The notes beneath the pieces are model-generated. The model ran no database searches. It was not told where the DNA came from and saw nothing but the letters and a program-made list of their open reading frames with translations. A stretch of DNA of 5,410 nucleotides, taken from Actinomycetales bacterium. GTDB taxonomy: Bacteria; Actinomycetota; Actinomycetes; Actinomycetales; Beutenbergiaceae. This document shows, piece after piece, positions 5,299 through 5,410 of the stretch. Position 1 is the first letter of the stretch. Each line of letters opens with the position of its first letter. The stretch is taken from the NCBI GenBank assembly GCA_016649925.1, contig JAENWO010000192.1:1-5410 (forward strand). The letters are read 5' to 3'. The translations under genes were made by a program, and so were the position numbers.

Positions 5299-5377
5299 CT
5301 CATCTCCTCGTCGGGGGCGGGCGGTGCGTCCCTGCCGGTCAGGCCCGGTGTGGCGGCGGACCGCGTGGCAGGGCCGG
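5299..5377 (-). promoter_or_regulatory. Leader of the GH27 gene, with AGGAG ribosome binding site and repeats
   Basis: The minus strand carries AGGAG (5308-5304) 5 bases before the hydrolase ATG. Further upstream CCCTGCC (5330-5336) and GGCAGGG (5367-5373) form an inverted repeat with a 30-base gap. The octamer GCCGGTCA occurs at 5334-5341, and again at 5373-5380, just past the end of this stretch. No clear -10/-35 pair was found here, so the gene may be read from a promoter further upstream, possibly as part of a minus-strand operon. Confidence 0.45.
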
Positions 5378-5410
5378 TCATCCGGAGCTGACTCGCAGGC
5401 CGGTGATCGA
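5378..5410 (-). CDS. Possible C-terminal end of another minus-strand gene (10 codons)
   Basis: In one minus-strand frame the last bases of the window read SITGLRVSSG followed by TGA (5380-5378). If real, this gene would end 79 bases before the hydrolase start and could share its transcript. Ten codons cannot establish a gene or a function. The other two frames also stay open here, so this is a weak suggestion only. Confidence 0.2.
   Translation of the reverse strand, partial: SITGLRVSSG

Noticed and set aside
5220..5381. Small minus-strand open frame starting at the ATG overlapping the TGA at 5380-5378
   Set aside because: About 50 codons, overlaps the GH27 start in another frame, low-complexity translation and no ribosome binding site of its own.
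4411..5391. Plus-strand open frame of 326 codons opposite the GH27 gene
   Set aside because: Antisense shadow of a gene with clear GH27 motifs; no family resemblance and no ribosome binding site worth noting.

Overview
The window comes from a high-GC bacterium, most likely an actinomycete of the Micrococcales type (Cellulomonas or Microbacterium-like). The reasons are very GC-rich third codon positions, GTG starts, strong GGAGG-type ribosome binding sites, and a sugar-import operon without its own ATPase. The genus is an inference, because no rRNA or marker gene is present. All genes look chromosomal and ordinary in composition. I see no mobile element, CRISPR array, tRNA or phage gene.

Layout: a LacI-family repressor gene (1-544, minus strand) runs off the left edge, so only its N-terminal 181 residues are seen. 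A 281-base divergent control region (545-825) follows, rich in short palindromes and inverted repeats. It contains a candidate operator with a central CpG, a possible sigma-70-type promoter and a hairpin in the likely leader. Next comes a three-gene plus-strand operon for a carbohydrate ABC importer of the CUT1 class: a lipoprotein sugar-binding protein (826-2106), a MalF/UgpA-type permease (2167-3126) and a MalG/UgpE-type permease (3126-4010). A 16-bp perfect hairpin lies between the binding-protein gene and the first permease. The two permease genes overlap by one base. A glycoside hydrolase family 27 enzyme (4033-5298, minus strand) points toward the operon, with only 22 bases between the two stop codons. 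The last 112 bases hold its leader and possibly the end of another minus-strand gene.

Likely workings: the lipoprotein captures an oligosaccharide or glycoside outside the cell and the two permeases carry it in, powered by an ATPase encoded elsewhere (an MsiK-like shared subunit is the usual actinobacterial answer). The cytoplasmic GH27 enzyme then probably hydrolyses a terminal glycosidic bond. The LacI-family protein presumably represses the transporter until a sugar derived from the substrate appears. GH27 is best known for alpha-galactosidases. By eye, this enzyme keeps the two catalytic aspartates but has lost two residues that contact galactose in characterised alpha-galactosidases, so the substrate should be regarded as unknown. 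That is the most interesting point in an otherwise conventional sugar-utilisation locus.
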